A model generated the notes under the pieces. That model was not told the origin of the DNA. It made no database searches and worked only from the letters and a program-made list of their open reading frames with translations. A DNA stretch of 64,000 nucleotides from Shewanella gelidimarina (GTDB lineage Bacteria > Pseudomonadota > Gammaproteobacteria > Enterobacterales > Shewanellaceae): positions 300,765 through 364,764 of the forward strand of contig NZ_JAKIKW010000002.1 in the NCBI RefSeq assembly GCF_023283945.1, given 5' to 3'. Positions 48,230 through 57,717 of this stretch are shown here, piece by piece. Positions within the stretch are counted from its first letter, which is position 1, and each line of letters opens with the position of its first letter. Position numbers and translations under genes: made by a program.

Positions 48230-48789
48230 TTCGGGCTATTAGCACATCTTATAATGTCATTCGCGCTAATAATTTTTTGCGTGTTACTTTATTTCGACGG
48301 CATGCCGCCAACGGCGTATTGCCATCGTTTACTTACTTTATTCCACTTATTTAGTCTTCTCTTCTCGCTAACTTTCCACTGCTTTTTATCTTCTATTGTC
48401 TAATGTTATTGCTCACCCAAAAAGCGGTTAAGTAATAATGAAACCAAGCCAATGAGTTGTAACACTGGCTTCAATGGAATTCCTCCTATGCTGATGTACT
48501 TTGAATTAAAGGCGCACAAAACCTCTGCAACGAATCCTTTCAAGTTGTGCTCTGTTCAATAACTTACATACAAGCCTATCGATAGCGAATGGCGACCCTT
48601 GTTAACCTCTATGAATACAGTGGTTAAACGGGCAATGTTGGGGTAATTGTCGAAAAATGACTATGATGTAGTGATTAAGTTAATTATTTAACTGCCTTTT
48701 TGCTTTTTGTTAGTTAACATAGTTAGCAGGTAGCCCCAGTCTAATCATGCGGCTTTGCGAAAGGTTTGCTCCGACTCTAGGTTAACGAT
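48230..48789. other. Intergenic, no gene seen
   Basis: About 560 bp between yaiI and the OmpA-like gene. There are short inverted repeats (for example AAGCCA / TGGCTT near 48455) but no terminator with a T run and no coding frame with a binding site. Confidence 0.4.
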
Positions 48790-49353
48790 ATGCGATGCTT
48801 GATATCCGGTCTGCTGTTTTGCTTGTTATTTGCCCATCCAGCCCTTGGGCGAGACTGGTTAGATAGCGATGCAGATGGTGTACCTGATCTCAAAGATGCG
48901 TGCGCCGAAACGAATACGGGTCATGCAGTAGATGCTAGTGGTTGTGCTCGTACAGTATTAACCGGTGAGCTTTGCCTCAACACATTGACGGGTGACTTGT
49001 ATCCCGCTTATTGCACGCAGTTGTCATCAACTGCTGTTAAATTCGACTTTGCTAAGTCGGATCTGTTATCCAGCCAAAGGCAGGTGCTTGAACGTGTTTC
49101 GCTCTGGTTAAGCAAGGTACCAGTTAGATTGTTACTGATTGGTCATACTGATTCAGTCGGCAGTGAACGTTTTAATAAGACGTTGTCATTGTCACGGGCA
49201 AACAGTGTTAAGCGTGTACTAGTTAATGAGTTTAACTTTAGTACGACGCGTTTTGATGTGAAAGGTGTCGGTTATCAACAGCCCATTGCCGATAATAAAA
49301 GTCGTCGTGGTCGAGCGTTAAATAGAAGAGTTGAGTTTTTCGTTATTTTTTAA
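48790..49353 (+). CDS. OmpA-like peptidoglycan-binding protein
   Basis: A 187-residue exported protein with a signal peptide ending ALGRD, a short thrombospondin type 3-like calcium motif (DSDADGVPDLKDAC, residues 26-40), and an OmpA C-terminal domain at about 75-187. The latter has the peptidoglycan-binding residues in GHTDSVGSERFNKTLSLSRA and GRALNRRVEFFV. There is no beta-barrel domain, so it is probably a soluble or weakly anchored periplasmic protein. The mscS-type gene follows after 31 bp and may be cotranscribed. Confidence 0.85.
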   Translation: MRCLISGLLFCLLFAHPALGRDWLDSDADGVPDLKDACAETNTGHAVDASGCARTVLTGELCLNTLTGDLYPAYCTQLSSTAVKFDFAKSDLLSSQRQVLERVSLWLSKVPVRLLLIGHTDSVGSERFNKTLSLSRANSVKRVLVNEFNFSTTRFDVKGVGYQQPIADNKSRRGRALNRRVEFFVIF

Positions 49354-49384
49354 AAATACATTTCAAAATTAAGGGAGTATATAC

Positions 49385-50209
49385 ATGGATAATTTGCAAG
49401 GTCTGATGGATCAAGCACCTGAACTGATCGTCACCTATGGTATGCGAATTCTATTCGCAATCATTATTTTTGTGATTGGTAAGTTTTTTGCTGGAGTTGC
49501 CAAAAAACTCACAGCAAAGCTGCTTAAGAATCGTAAAGTCGATGAGACGGTCACTTCGTTTGTCGCTAACATTGCTTGGTCATTGGTCTTCGTATTTACT
49601 ATCGTGGCGACATTAGGGCAGATTGGTGTACAAACTGCGTCTCTAGTTGCTGTTATTGGTGCCGCTGGCTTAGCGGTTGGTTTAGCGCTGCAAGGTTCAT
49701 TATCTAATTTTGCCGCAGGCGTATTGATGGTGTTATTCCGCCCTTGTCGTGTGGGTGACTATGTTGAAGCTGCAGGTATTGCAGGTACGGTCAGTGAAAT
49801 TACGATTTTTTCTACCAAGCTACTTAGCCCTGATAATAAAGTGATCATTGCACCAAACTCAGCAATGATGGATGGCACTATTATCAACTATTCGGCAATG
49901 GAGACTCGTCGTTTAGACTTGGTCATTGGCGTGTCTTATGATGCAAATCTTGCTGAAACCAAGAAGGTATTAACCTCAATACTGGACAATAGTCAGTTTG
50001 TACTTAAAGATCCCGCTTACACTGTAGCGGTAGCTGAACTCGCTGATTCTTCAGTTAACCTTGTGGTTCGTCCATGGGTAAAAGGCAGTGATTATTGGCC
50101 TGCGCATTTTGAAATATTAGAACAGATTAAAATTGCTCTTGATGAGGCGGGTATTGGAATTCCTTATCCACAAATGGATCTTTATGTGAAAGAAAGCCCA
50201 GCAAGTTAA
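49385..50209 (+). CDS. Small-conductance mechanosensitive channel (MscS family)
   Basis: A 274-residue inner-membrane channel that opens under membrane tension to relieve osmotic shock. It has three membrane helices. The pore helix AAGLAVGLALQGSLSNFAAGVLMVLFRP carries the Gly/Ala pattern of MscS. The cytoplasmic beta domain (VGDYVEAAGIAGTVSEI) and C-terminal alpha/beta domain complete the vestibule. Length is close to E. coli MscS. AGGGAG lies 8 bp before the ATG. Confidence 0.93.
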   Translation: MDNLQGLMDQAPELIVTYGMRILFAIIIFVIGKFFAGVAKKLTAKLLKNRKVDETVTSFVANIAWSLVFVFTIVATLGQIGVQTASLVAVIGAAGLAVGLALQGSLSNFAAGVLMVLFRPCRVGDYVEAAGIAGTVSEITIFSTKLLSPDNKVIIAPNSAMMDGTIINYSAMETRRLDLVIGVSYDANLAETKKVLTSILDNSQFVLKDPAYTVAVAELADSSVNLVVRPWVKGSDYWPAHFEILEQIKIALDEAGIGIPYPQMDLYVKESPAS

Positions 50210-50227
50210 TTGCTCATCGGTATAAGT

Positions 50228-50255
50228 AAAAGGTCAGCATTTGCTGACCTTTTTT
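50228..50255 (+). terminator. Intrinsic terminator after the MscS gene
   Basis: A perfect 12-bp stem AAAAGGTCAGCA / TGCTGACCTTTT with a short TT loop and an extended T run. It is convergent with the next minus-strand gene, so it is probably bidirectional. Confidence 0.87.
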
Positions 50256-50274
50256 ATGATTTTAAAGTGTGAAC

Positions 50275-50913
50275 TTAATGGCCGTTGTCTGACTGATATT
50301 GGTAGTCAAACTTGGGCATTGACCAATGGTAGCGGATAGCGAGCATTCTAAAGCTAAAGCCAAAGGTGAGTGCGATAGAAAGGCTTATCCATTCAACAAC
50401 ACCGTTTAGCTTCATTGCCACATATAAAGCAGACGTTAGCAAAGCCACTAATGCGTATAGCTCTTTCTTAAAAATAAGCGGCACTTGATTGCACAAAATA
50501 TCACGGATAACACCGCCAAAAACGCCAGTCACAACCCCCATCACAATTGCTATCTCAGTGCTGTAACCCAGCATTAAGGTTTTTTGTGCACCCACAATAG
50601 AAAATACCGCCAGACCAATAGCATCAATGGCTAAAAACAATCGCGATAAGTAGCGCATTAACGGTGCAATCATAACAGTGAGTAGTGATGCCGCTGCGAT
50701 GGCTAGCAAGTAATGTGCATTTTCAATCCATACGAGGGGGTAGTTACCTAGGAGCATATCGCGCAGGGTGCCACCACCAATTGCGGTGACACAACCAATA
50801 ATCACCACACCAAAAAGGTCCATCTGTTTTTTACCGGCGGCTAGGGCGCCCGTCATCGCTTCAGCTAATATGCCGATGAACCACAAAGCACTGATTACTT
50901 TTACTTCTAACAT
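50275..50913 (-). CDS. TRIC-type cation channel family protein (UPF0126)
   Basis: A 212-residue inner-membrane protein with seven predicted helices built from two related halves, each carrying a glycine-rich motif (AIGGGTLRDMLLG and VFGGVIRDILCN). This is the bacterial TRIC/YadS architecture, shown in some members to be a trimeric cation channel. The physiological ion here is unknown. Confidence 0.88.
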   Translation of the reverse strand: MLEVKVISALWFIGILAEAMTGALAAGKKQMDLFGVVIIGCVTAIGGGTLRDMLLGNYPLVWIENAHYLLAIAAASLLTVMIAPLMRYLSRLFLAIDAIGLAVFSIVGAQKTLMLGYSTEIAIVMGVVTGVFGGVIRDILCNQVPLIFKKELYALVALLTSALYVAMKLNGVVEWISLSIALTFGFSFRMLAIRYHWSMPKFDYQYQSDNGH

Positions 50914-51211
50914 AAGATCATTCTAGCTAACCAAAAGAAAGCGAATTCTGCCCGTATTTTAGTGAAAAATACAGTGATAAATATTGTTTTTCGCATTAAT
51001 TAATCTAATGGTTGTTAAAGTGGTTTTTTGCCGCAGCTCAATTGCATTAGGTGTTTTGGGATATTGACGGATAGTTTTAATAATTGAGGGAGATTAATAA
51101 TGCCTCTTTATAGTGGCTTGGTCGTGTTCGCTATCGATACCGCGAGTTTAATTTGTTGAACTCTCTGGTGACTTGGTGCTGGTAGAAGCTGGGTTGTCAC
51201 AGTATTATTAG

Positions 51212-51284
51212 GGGGCTTTTAATCATTCTATTCTTTGTAGCCAAGAACAGAACAAAATCTAAGCTCGAAAGAACAACCGTCCCC
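51212..51284. mobile_element. 73-bp MITE deletion derivative
   Basis: The left end GGGGCTTTTAATCATTC matches the 17-bp MITE terminal repeat at 14 positions. The right end, with CTAAGCTCGAAAGAACAACCGTCCCC, follows the copy B right end closely. The element seems to have lost about 215 bp internally and has then drifted. It lies upstream of ltaE. Confidence 0.6.
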
Positions 51285-51326
51285 GAGTAATTGAGTTCAA
51301 ACACAATATTGATAATGAGGTAAGTA

Positions 51327-52340
51327 ATGATAGATTTTCGCAGTGACACTGTGACGAAACCTACAGCCGCTATGCGTGCTGCAATTGGCGTTGCTGAAGT
51401 CGGAGATGATGTATATGGCGACGATCCAAGCGTTAACTACCTTGAAGATATGGCCGCTGAAATGTTTGGTTTTGATGGCGCTTTATTTACCTCATCAGGC
51501 ACTCAAGCTAACTTACTAGCCTTGATGAGCCATTGTGAACGCGGAGATGAGTATATTTGTGGCCAGCAAGCGCATAACTATAAATTTGAAGGCGGTGGAG
51601 CTGCTGTTTTAGGCAGTATTCAGCCGCAGCCACTGAACAACCAAGCCGATGGCAGTATTTTACTGTCGGACATCGAAGCTGCGATTAAGCCCGATGATGT
51701 CCATTTTGCGCGTACTCGGTTATTGAGTCTGGAAAATACCATTGGTGGCAAAGTGGTACCACAAGCCTATTTGGCCGATGCACAATCTTTAGCATTTGAA
51801 AAAGGGCTTAAAATTCATCTTGATGGTGCACGTGTTGCGAATGCTGCCGTGGCTCAAAACCTACCGATGACCGCCATTACGCAGTATTTCGACTCCGTAT
51901 CTATCTGCTTATCTAAAGGGTTATGTGCGCCAGTGGGTTCAATATTACTGGCTGATGAGCGTTTAATTAAAAAAGCGCGACGCTGGCGTAAAATGCTTGG
52001 CGGAGGGATGCGCCAAGCGGGTATATTGGCGGCAGCGGCTCAGTTGGCATTGACTGACCAAGTCGAACGATTGGCTGACGATCATGATAATGCCGCTTAT
52101 CTGGCGTCGCAGCTGTCTACGATTGACTGTTTTGATGTTGATATGTCACTGGTGCAAACCAATATGGTGTTTGCCAAGGTGGTTGGCGAGTTAGATATTC
52201 ATCAGGTTACCGAGCAGCTTAAGCAAAAAGGCATACTGGTTAGCGCGGGTAAAACACTGCGTTTAGTCACTCATGCAGATATATCGCGTGCGGATATTGA
52301 TTGCTTTATCCGCGAGCTTAAAATAATTCTGAAGCGTTAA
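51327..52340 (+). CDS. ltaE: Low-specificity L-threonine aldolase
   Basis: A 337-residue PLP enzyme that cleaves L-threonine and L-allo-threonine to glycine and acetaldehyde. It has the N-terminal [40 protein letters not shown], and the PLP lysine in [14 protein letters not shown] near residue 200. Length matches E. coli LtaE. AGGTAAGTA lies before the ATG, and the MITE remnant is just upstream. Confidence 0.95.
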   Translation: MIDFRSDTVTKPTAAMRAAIGVAEVGDDVYGDDPSVNYLEDMAAEMFGFDGALFTSSGTQANLLALMSHCERGDEYICGQQAHNYKFEGGGAAVLGSIQPQPLNNQADGSILLSDIEAAIKPDDVHFARTRLLSLENTIGGKVVPQAYLADAQSLAFEKGLKIHLDGARVANAAVAQNLPMTAITQYFDSVSICLSKGLCAPVGSILLADERLIKKARRWRKMLGGGMRQAGILAAAAQLALTDQVERLADDHDNAAYLASQLSTIDCFDVDMSLVQTNMVFAKVVGELDIHQVTEQLKQKGILVSAGKTLRLVTHADISRADIDCFIRELKIILKR

Positions 52341-52422
52341 GCTGGATTCAAATCATGGTCCTTCATTAATTCACTGATGGATTGGATGTTTGAGCACTTA
52401 AGTCATACGCTAATGAAACTTA

Positions 52423-52451
52423 AAAGCCCTTAATGTTAAGGGCTTTTTTTG
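52423..52451. terminator. Bidirectional intrinsic terminator
   Basis: A 12-bp stem AAAAGCCCTTAA / TTAAGGGCTTTT followed by more T, between convergent ltaE and the minus-strand gene at 52476. Confidence 0.85.
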
Positions 52452-52475
52452 TGACTTTAAACGATTAACTAGACT

Positions 52476-53240
52476 CTAGTGCTGGTGGCCGCTTTCTCCG
52501 TTTTGGATCTGCTTGCCTTGGCTATCATAAAATCCACTGCTACCGTGCTGAATAAAGCCTTGATGGATCATTTTAGCAATGAAAGGGTCTGACTCATTGT
52601 CGCCGACATCGGCAAAGTCAATATCCCGATAGCCTGACGTCAGCGCGATAAAGTCGCTCTTAGGAAGCGCTTTTATTTCTAGCAACTCATATTGAATACT
52701 GCCTTTTTTATCGGTCACTCGAAACAATTTTGGCAGCGCGAGTTTATCGAGCCATGTGATTGCTAACGAATGATTTTGTTGTTGCCCTTGATATTGTTGC
52801 TCAGTCATACAGATGTCAGTCGCCTTATTTGAGCTCGATGGCAGCTGTTGCATACTGGCGATCGTCTTTGGGGAGATAAGGTGATTGAGTTGCTTGAAGT
52901 CAAAATGGATATTCAGAGAAAGCAGGTCGCCATTTTGATAACTAACAGAGCGACGTTCGTTTGGAAAATAACGGACATATTCCCCGCGAGTATTCCACAG
53001 CTCAAAGCTTTGCGCGCTATGCTGATAGATGACTTCTTGGTCATTTCTTAGCAAGGTTATCTCTTTAGTCACTCCCAGATTATTAGAGACTGCATATCGC
53101 GCACTGAGGTGTGATGAGTCTAGCGATTCGCATTGCACTGCATGGGCCGCTGTACTGCTGATTAAGAGCGCAATTAATGTGCCCGCCATAGTAAGCGCTG
53201 AAGTATAAGAGAACGGCTTTGAAGATGTATTGTGCTGCAT
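52476..53240 (-). CDS. Exported hypothetical protein linked to alkaline phosphatases
   Basis: A 254-residue protein with a signal peptide ending AAHA-VQCE. The mature part is beta-rich with no motif I recognise. It ends GESGHQH, a His-rich tail. I chose the ATG at 53240 because AGGAG lies 5 bp upstream; a longer frame adds 43 residues with no site. It follows the two alkaline phosphatase genes in the same direction after 142 bp, so a shared role in phosphate-ester use is possible. Confidence 0.65.
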   Translation of the reverse strand: MQHNTSSKPFSYTSALTMAGTLIALLISSTAAHAVQCESLDSSHLSARYAVSNNLGVTKEITLLRNDQEVIYQHSAQSFELWNTRGEYVRYFPNERRSVSYQNGDLLSLNIHFDFKQLNHLISPKTIASMQQLPSSSNKATDICMTEQQYQGQQQNHSLAITWLDKLALPKLFRVTDKKGSIQYELLEIKALPKSDFIALTSGYRDIDFADVGDNESDPFIAKMIHQGFIQHGSSGFYDSQGKQIQNGESGHQH

Positions 53241-53382
53241 GATCACTCCTGAGAAGGGCTGAATGTTGGATGCTGAATGTTTATTAAAGTGATTGTTTAT
53301 TAAAGTGATTGTTGATATCGATATCTGAAGGTTTGAATAAGCCACTGAGACTATCCAGTGGCTTTTCAATCATCGTTCGTTG

Positions 53383-55017
53383 CTATGGTTGGGCAGCTTC
53401 TGCCTTTTCAACCAAATTGATGGCATGGTTCATGACATGAAAAATGTGGTTTTGCTCAACAGTGCCTTGCATAAGGTGTGAACCTGGACCGCTGGCAAAT
53501 ATAGCAACATCTTCACCTGCATGGGTTTCACTGCCCAGTGGTACGAGTGCTTCTTGATGGAAGCCAGCGCTTTGGGTATTAACATAATTTAGGTCAAAAC
53601 GACCCGATGCAGCAGCGTAGCCATAACGCTCGTCGCCACCAGTGGCTAAGTTGGCGTAACCTAGGCCGTTAGCGTAGCCAACAGTGGTATACGGTAAGCC
53701 ATTAGTATCGGTTGAGTTAGTGATTACAGGTTGGCCGTCAGTGCCATTACCTTTAACTAAGCCCAAGATTGGGTTACCACGAGTGGGGTAGCCTGCAATG
53801 GTAAACACATGGCTATGATCGGCGGTAACAATTAGCAAAGTGTCTTTAGCGGACGTTTTTTCCATCGCAACGCGGACTGCTTCTGACATGGCTATCGTGT
53901 CATGTAGCGCTCGTGCTGCATTACCCGCATGGTGAGCATGGTCGATACGTCCGGCTTCAATAATGAGTACAAAACCTTTGTCATTTTTCTTCAAAATATC
54001 AATCGATTTTGCGGTCATCTCAGCCAATGATGGTTCGCCAGTGACACCCGCCGTTGTGCGGTCATAGTCATATTCCATGTGCGAGGAGTTAAACAGGCCT
54101 AACGCATGGTCAGTGGTGCTTGGGTCTAACGCTAAGAAGCCATCTCTATCAGCAACATAAGCAGCGTTAGTATATTTTTTTAGCCATTCATCGGTTAAGT
54201 CGCGGTTATCGAGACGTTTACCTGATTTACCTTCTGGATCTGTCATCGTACTCGGAATAAAGGCACGACGACCGCCGCCCATTACCACGTTAAGTCCGCT
54301 GCCAAAGTTAAAGTCGATTAACTGTGATGCGATATCTTTACAACCATTGGTGACCGCTTCTGCTGACAAGTCAGCATCGCTTTCCCAGTTACGCTCAGGT
54401 GCATGGGCATAGGTTGCCGCTGGTGTTGCATGGGTGATGCGAGCAGTGGAGACCACACCCGTTGATAATCCCGCCATCGCGGCTAGCTCAAGTGAAGTGA
54501 CCAGGTTTTGGCCTGACGTTGAAGCGCAATTACCTCGTGAGACACCTTCCGCTTGTGAAAGCACACCAACATCGGTTTTGACGCCAGTGACCATCGCGGT
54601 CATGGTGCCTGCTGAGTCAGGTGTTTGACCGTCGACATTATACGTTTTAGCTAATCCTAAATAGGGGAGGGTTTCAAACGAGAGTGAGTTTTCTTCACCC
54701 GTTTGTCCTTTTAATTGACCTTCTAAAATACGCGCTGCTGTGACGGTCGACACTCCCATACCATCACCAACAAACAGAATGATGTTCTTGGCCGCGCCAG
54801 CTTGGTTATTAACGGTTAGCTCCTCGGCTTTGGCGACTCTAGCTTGGCCGTCGATATACCACTGGTTAACAGCTGTCCAGTCTTGGCCACTGTTACCGTT
54901 ACCACCATTGTTGCCATCAGTGCCATTGTTGCCGTCGGCGCCGTTATCACCATCGCTGCCACAAGCTGCTAAACCAAGCATTGCTGCAATCGAAAGTACG
55001 AGTAATTTCTTGTTCAT
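53383..55017 (-). CDS. Alkaline phosphatase (PhoA family), lipoprotein form
   Basis: A 544-residue alkaline phosphatase that hydrolyses phosphate monoesters outside the cytoplasm. The N-terminus has a lipobox (LAAC, residues 15-18) and a Gly/Asn/Asp linker of repeated DGNNG type. The catalytic set is complete: FVGDGMGVST, the nucleophile serine in PDSAGTMTA, the zinc ligands in RIDHAHHAGN and TADHSHVFT, and the late GSETHAGED histidine. The ATG at 55017 follows GGAG by 7 bp. It is a paralogue of the gene directly upstream. Confidence 0.92.
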   Translation of the reverse strand: MNKKLLVLSIAAMLGLAACGSDGDNGADGNNGTDGNNGGNGNSGQDWTAVNQWYIDGQARVAKAEELTVNNQAGAAKNIILFVGDGMGVSTVTAARILEGQLKGQTGEENSLSFETLPYLGLAKTYNVDGQTPDSAGTMTAMVTGVKTDVGVLSQAEGVSRGNCASTSGQNLVTSLELAAMAGLSTGVVSTARITHATPAATYAHAPERNWESDADLSAEAVTNGCKDIASQLIDFNFGSGLNVVMGGGRRAFIPSTMTDPEGKSGKRLDNRDLTDEWLKKYTNAAYVADRDGFLALDPSTTDHALGLFNSSHMEYDYDRTTAGVTGEPSLAEMTAKSIDILKKNDKGFVLIIEAGRIDHAHHAGNAARALHDTIAMSEAVRVAMEKTSAKDTLLIVTADHSHVFTIAGYPTRGNPILGLVKGNGTDGQPVITNSTDTNGLPYTTVGYANGLGYANLATGGDERYGYAAASGRFDLNYVNTQSAGFHQEALVPLGSETHAGEDVAIFASGPGSHLMQGTVEQNHIFHVMNHAINLVEKAEAAQP

Positions 55018-55101
55018 TTTAAACTCCAATTATTGGGTACTATTGCTGACATATTTGAATGAGTCAGTAAGAAAAATTATTAATGACCAGTTGCTTAGGT
55101 A

Positions 55102-56601
55102 TTAATATTTAGTACCGCCTAGCGTTTGTGCTTGGTTGATGATGTGGAAGATCACGTTCTGCTCAATAACACCTTGGACAAGGTCTGAACCTGGGCCGGT
55201 TGCATGTAGCGTGATATCTTCGCCCGCGTGAGTTTCGCTATTCATCGGCACTAATGACTGCTGCATAAAATCTTTGTCTTTGGTATCGACAGAGCTTAAA
55301 TCATCACGCACACCCACAACAGCGCCTGGACCATTGGTATAACCGACGGTGGTAAAAGGCTTACCGTCTTTAGCAATGGCGAGATCGCCACCCACATTGT
55401 GGACCAATCCTAATATTGGATTGCCACGCTTTGGGTAACCTGCGATGGTAAATACATGGCTATGGTCAGCAGTCACCATGATGAGTGTTTCGGCTGGATC
55501 TGTTGTTGCAACAGCCGCTTTTACCGCGTTAGATAATTCAACGGTATCCATCATTGCGCGATAAGCATTACCCGCGTGATGGGCGTGATCAATTCGTCCA
55601 GATTCAACGATGAGCAGGTAACCCTTGTCATTTTTATTAAGCAGTTCAATCGATTTTTGGGTCATCTCAGTCAATGACGGCTCACCGGCGGTGTCATCAG
55701 CTCGGTCTGCTTCATATTCCATGTGTGATGAATTAAATAAGCCCAATAGATGGTCGGTTGTCGTCACATCGATGGCATCAAAACCCGCTTGGTCCCACAC
55801 ATAAGCCGAATTGCTCAGGTTGTCGGTCCAAGCTTGAGTTAAATCAACACCATCGTCGCGGCGACCGGTTTTATTTTCGCCATCAGTGACATCGCTTGGA
55901 ATGAAGTTACGACGACCGCCACCCAGTGCCACGCTTAACGCATTAGCTTCATCGCGCATCACCAACTGATAGGCAATATCCTTACACTCATTGGCAACAG
56001 CTTCTGCTGGAAGGTTGGAGTCTGCTTCCCAATTACGCTCTGGCGATGCCGCGTAGGCTGCTGCTGGCGTGGCGTGGGTGATGCGAGCCGTACTGACTAC
56101 ACCCGTCGATAAGCCTTTGGCATTGGCGAGGTCGACCAAGGTGATGAGTTCATTGTCTTTCGAAGATAGGCAATTAGCACGCAAGCTGTTGTCTGATACT
56201 GATAACACACCCGCCTTTGATTTCACGCCGGTAACGATTGCGGTCATGGTGCCAGCAGAATCAGGTGTTTGTTGGTTGGTGTTATACGTTTTAACCAGTG
56301 CCGTTTTTGGGAAGTGCTCAAAGCTGAGGAGGTTTTCTTCGCCGCCTTGATTATTAATTTGTTGTTGTCCTTCGAAGATTCGGGCTGCCGTTAAGGTTGA
56401 AATACCCATGCCATCACCGACAAATAAAATCACATTTTTAGCTTTCTTTGGCGCTGTTTGTTGAGTTTTATCACTCACTAATTGGGCGCTGTCTTTAAAC
56501 CATTGGCTATCAGTTTGGTTACTAGGAAGTACCGCTGCATTTGCTGCAATTGTTACGAGACTGCAAGAGGCTATTGCCGCTATCTTTTTGATATTAATCA
56601 C
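55102..56601 (-). CDS. Alkaline phosphatase (PhoA family), secreted form
   Basis: A 499-residue paralogue of the previous protein with the same catalytic motifs: FVGDGMGIST, PDSAGTMTA, RIDHAHHAGN, TADHSHVFT and NSETHAGED. It has a plain signal peptide (ends AANA) instead of a lipobox and no Gly/Asn linker. The start is unclear: a GTG at 56601 with GGTGA 5 bp upstream gives a proper signal peptide, and a TTG at 56616 is also open. The two genes probably arose by tandem duplication. I see no clear Pho box before either. Confidence 0.9.
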   Translation of the reverse strand: MINIKKIAAIASCSLVTIAANAAVLPSNQTDSQWFKDSAQLVSDKTQQTAPKKAKNVILFVGDGMGISTLTAARIFEGQQQINNQGGEENLLSFEHFPKTALVKTYNTNQQTPDSAGTMTAIVTGVKSKAGVLSVSDNSLRANCLSSKDNELITLVDLANAKGLSTGVVSTARITHATPAAAYAASPERNWEADSNLPAEAVANECKDIAYQLVMRDEANALSVALGGGRRNFIPSDVTDGENKTGRRDDGVDLTQAWTDNLSNSAYVWDQAGFDAIDVTTTDHLLGLFNSSHMEYEADRADDTAGEPSLTEMTQKSIELLNKNDKGYLLIVESGRIDHAHHAGNAYRAMMDTVELSNAVKAAVATTDPAETLIMVTADHSHVFTIAGYPKRGNPILGLVHNVGGDLAIAKDGKPFTTVGYTNGPGAVVGVRDDLSSVDTKDKDFMQQSLVPMNSETHAGEDITLHATGPGSDLVQGVIEQNVIFHIINQAQTLGGTKY

Positions 56602-56735
56602 TATCGTCACCGTCAATTTATATTATTTATAGGAGGTTTCTTTGTGGCGATGTGATTGTCGAGTATAAGCATGACGATATGGCGATGATTTTGTGTCAGT
56701 TTTGTTGCTTTACACCATTGGTGCATTAACCGAGG

Positions 56736-56762
56736 GCCGAACATTGCAGTGCAATGTTCGGC
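56736..56762. repeat. Perfect 27-nt palindrome
   Basis: A 13-bp arm GCCGAACATTGCA with its exact complement around a single central G. No T run follows. It lies between divergent alkaline phosphatase and thioesterase genes, so it is more likely an operator or extruded cruciform than a terminator. Confidence 0.6.
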
Positions 56763-56895
56763 TATTAGGGGGCAATATAAGTATGAGAAGAGGGTTTGGA
56801 TTCGCTTTATGATTGAAAATAAACATTAATTTTGTTGGTGCAAAACTTACTACTACTTTTTAGGTGTTACACGTTAAGTTTAAAGAGGCACCATT

Positions 56896-57216
56896 ATGAA
56901 ACTTTATAGTCGACGATTCATTAAACCAGAACATCTCAATCCTGCTAATTCACTGTTTTGCTGTCAACTATTAAGTTGGATAGATGAAGAGACGGCTATC
57001 TTTGCCGGTTGCCAAATGAAAAGCCTAAGTTATGTCACCAAGCTCATCTCTGAAGTGAACTTTATGACATCTGCGCGGCAAGGGGATGTGATTGAGTTTG
57101 GTTTGTCATTGCTAAGTTATGGTTCAAGTTCAATAACGGTTTGTTGCCAAGTGCGCAATAAGCTCACTCAAGCCCCTATCGTGAGCATAGACAAAATGGT
57201 ATTTGTCCACGGTTAA
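56896..57216 (+). CDS. Hotdog-fold acyl-CoA thioesterase-like protein
   Basis: A 106-residue protein resembling YciA-type thioesterases in the segment LNPANSLFCCQLLSWIDEETAIFAG, which holds the family's catalytic Asp, and in VNFMTSARQGDVIEF. The usual GTLFGG glycine pair is replaced by SLFCC and the protein is about 25 residues shorter than typical members. Activity is therefore uncertain. AAAGAGG lies 7 bp before the ATG. Confidence 0.72.
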   Translation: MKLYSRRFIKPEHLNPANSLFCCQLLSWIDEETAIFAGCQMKSLSYVTKLISEVNFMTSARQGDVIEFGLSLLSYGSSSITVCCQVRNKLTQAPIVSIDKMVFVHG

Positions 57217-57293
57217 TGAGCAAGGGTAACCGGTACCGCATGGCATGCGAGCCAATGCTGCTAAATACTGACGGCAAGCTTGGTTAAGCCACT

Positions 57294-57503
57294 TTAGTCT
57301 TTACTGAGGTCATCTTTTACTGAGTTGACAGCGTCGCGGGATGCATGGCCGATAGCGCGAGTGGTATCCCGCGAGGCATGACCAATGTCGGTAGTGACCT
57401 CTTTGGTGGTATCACTTATCTGACGGCCAGCGTCTTTTAATTCTGCACAAGCGCTGATAGTGGTTATTGTGCTGAGGAAAATAACTAAGGTCGATAATCT
57501 CAT
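57294..57503 (-). CDS. Small lipoprotein with 11-residue repeats
   Basis: A 69-residue predicted lipoprotein with a lipobox-like TISAC at residues 15-19. The mature part is a helix of 11-residue repeats (IGHASRDTTRA, then IGHASRDAVNS), a pattern seen in LEA-like and apolipoprotein-like amphipathic helices. It resembles entericidin-type stress lipoproteins in size only. The function is unknown. Confidence 0.6.
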   Translation of the reverse strand: MRLSTLVIFLSTITTISACAELKDAGRQISDTTKEVTTDIGHASRDTTRAIGHASRDAVNSVKDDLSKD

Positions 57504-57717
57504 CAGAAGATCCAGTGATTAATAATGGCAGGCACTATGCCAGCAATTATCCAATGGGTCTAGGGCTGTAGGGGTAACTATTACTGCTGCTTTTGATACG
57601 AGATAAAAAATGATGAGCGAGGAGGGATATCAATGTTCGGCAGTGTCGATAGAATGGGATTTTGCAGTCGTTGAAATTAGCGGCATGTTCTAGTGATTAG
57701 AACATGCCTACTGATGG

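Noticed and set aside
55018..55101. Pho box before the alkaline phosphatase genes
   Set aside because: TGAC and TGTCA segments occur on the minus strand but with 15-bp rather than 11-bp spacing. The region before the second gene also lacks phased half-sites.
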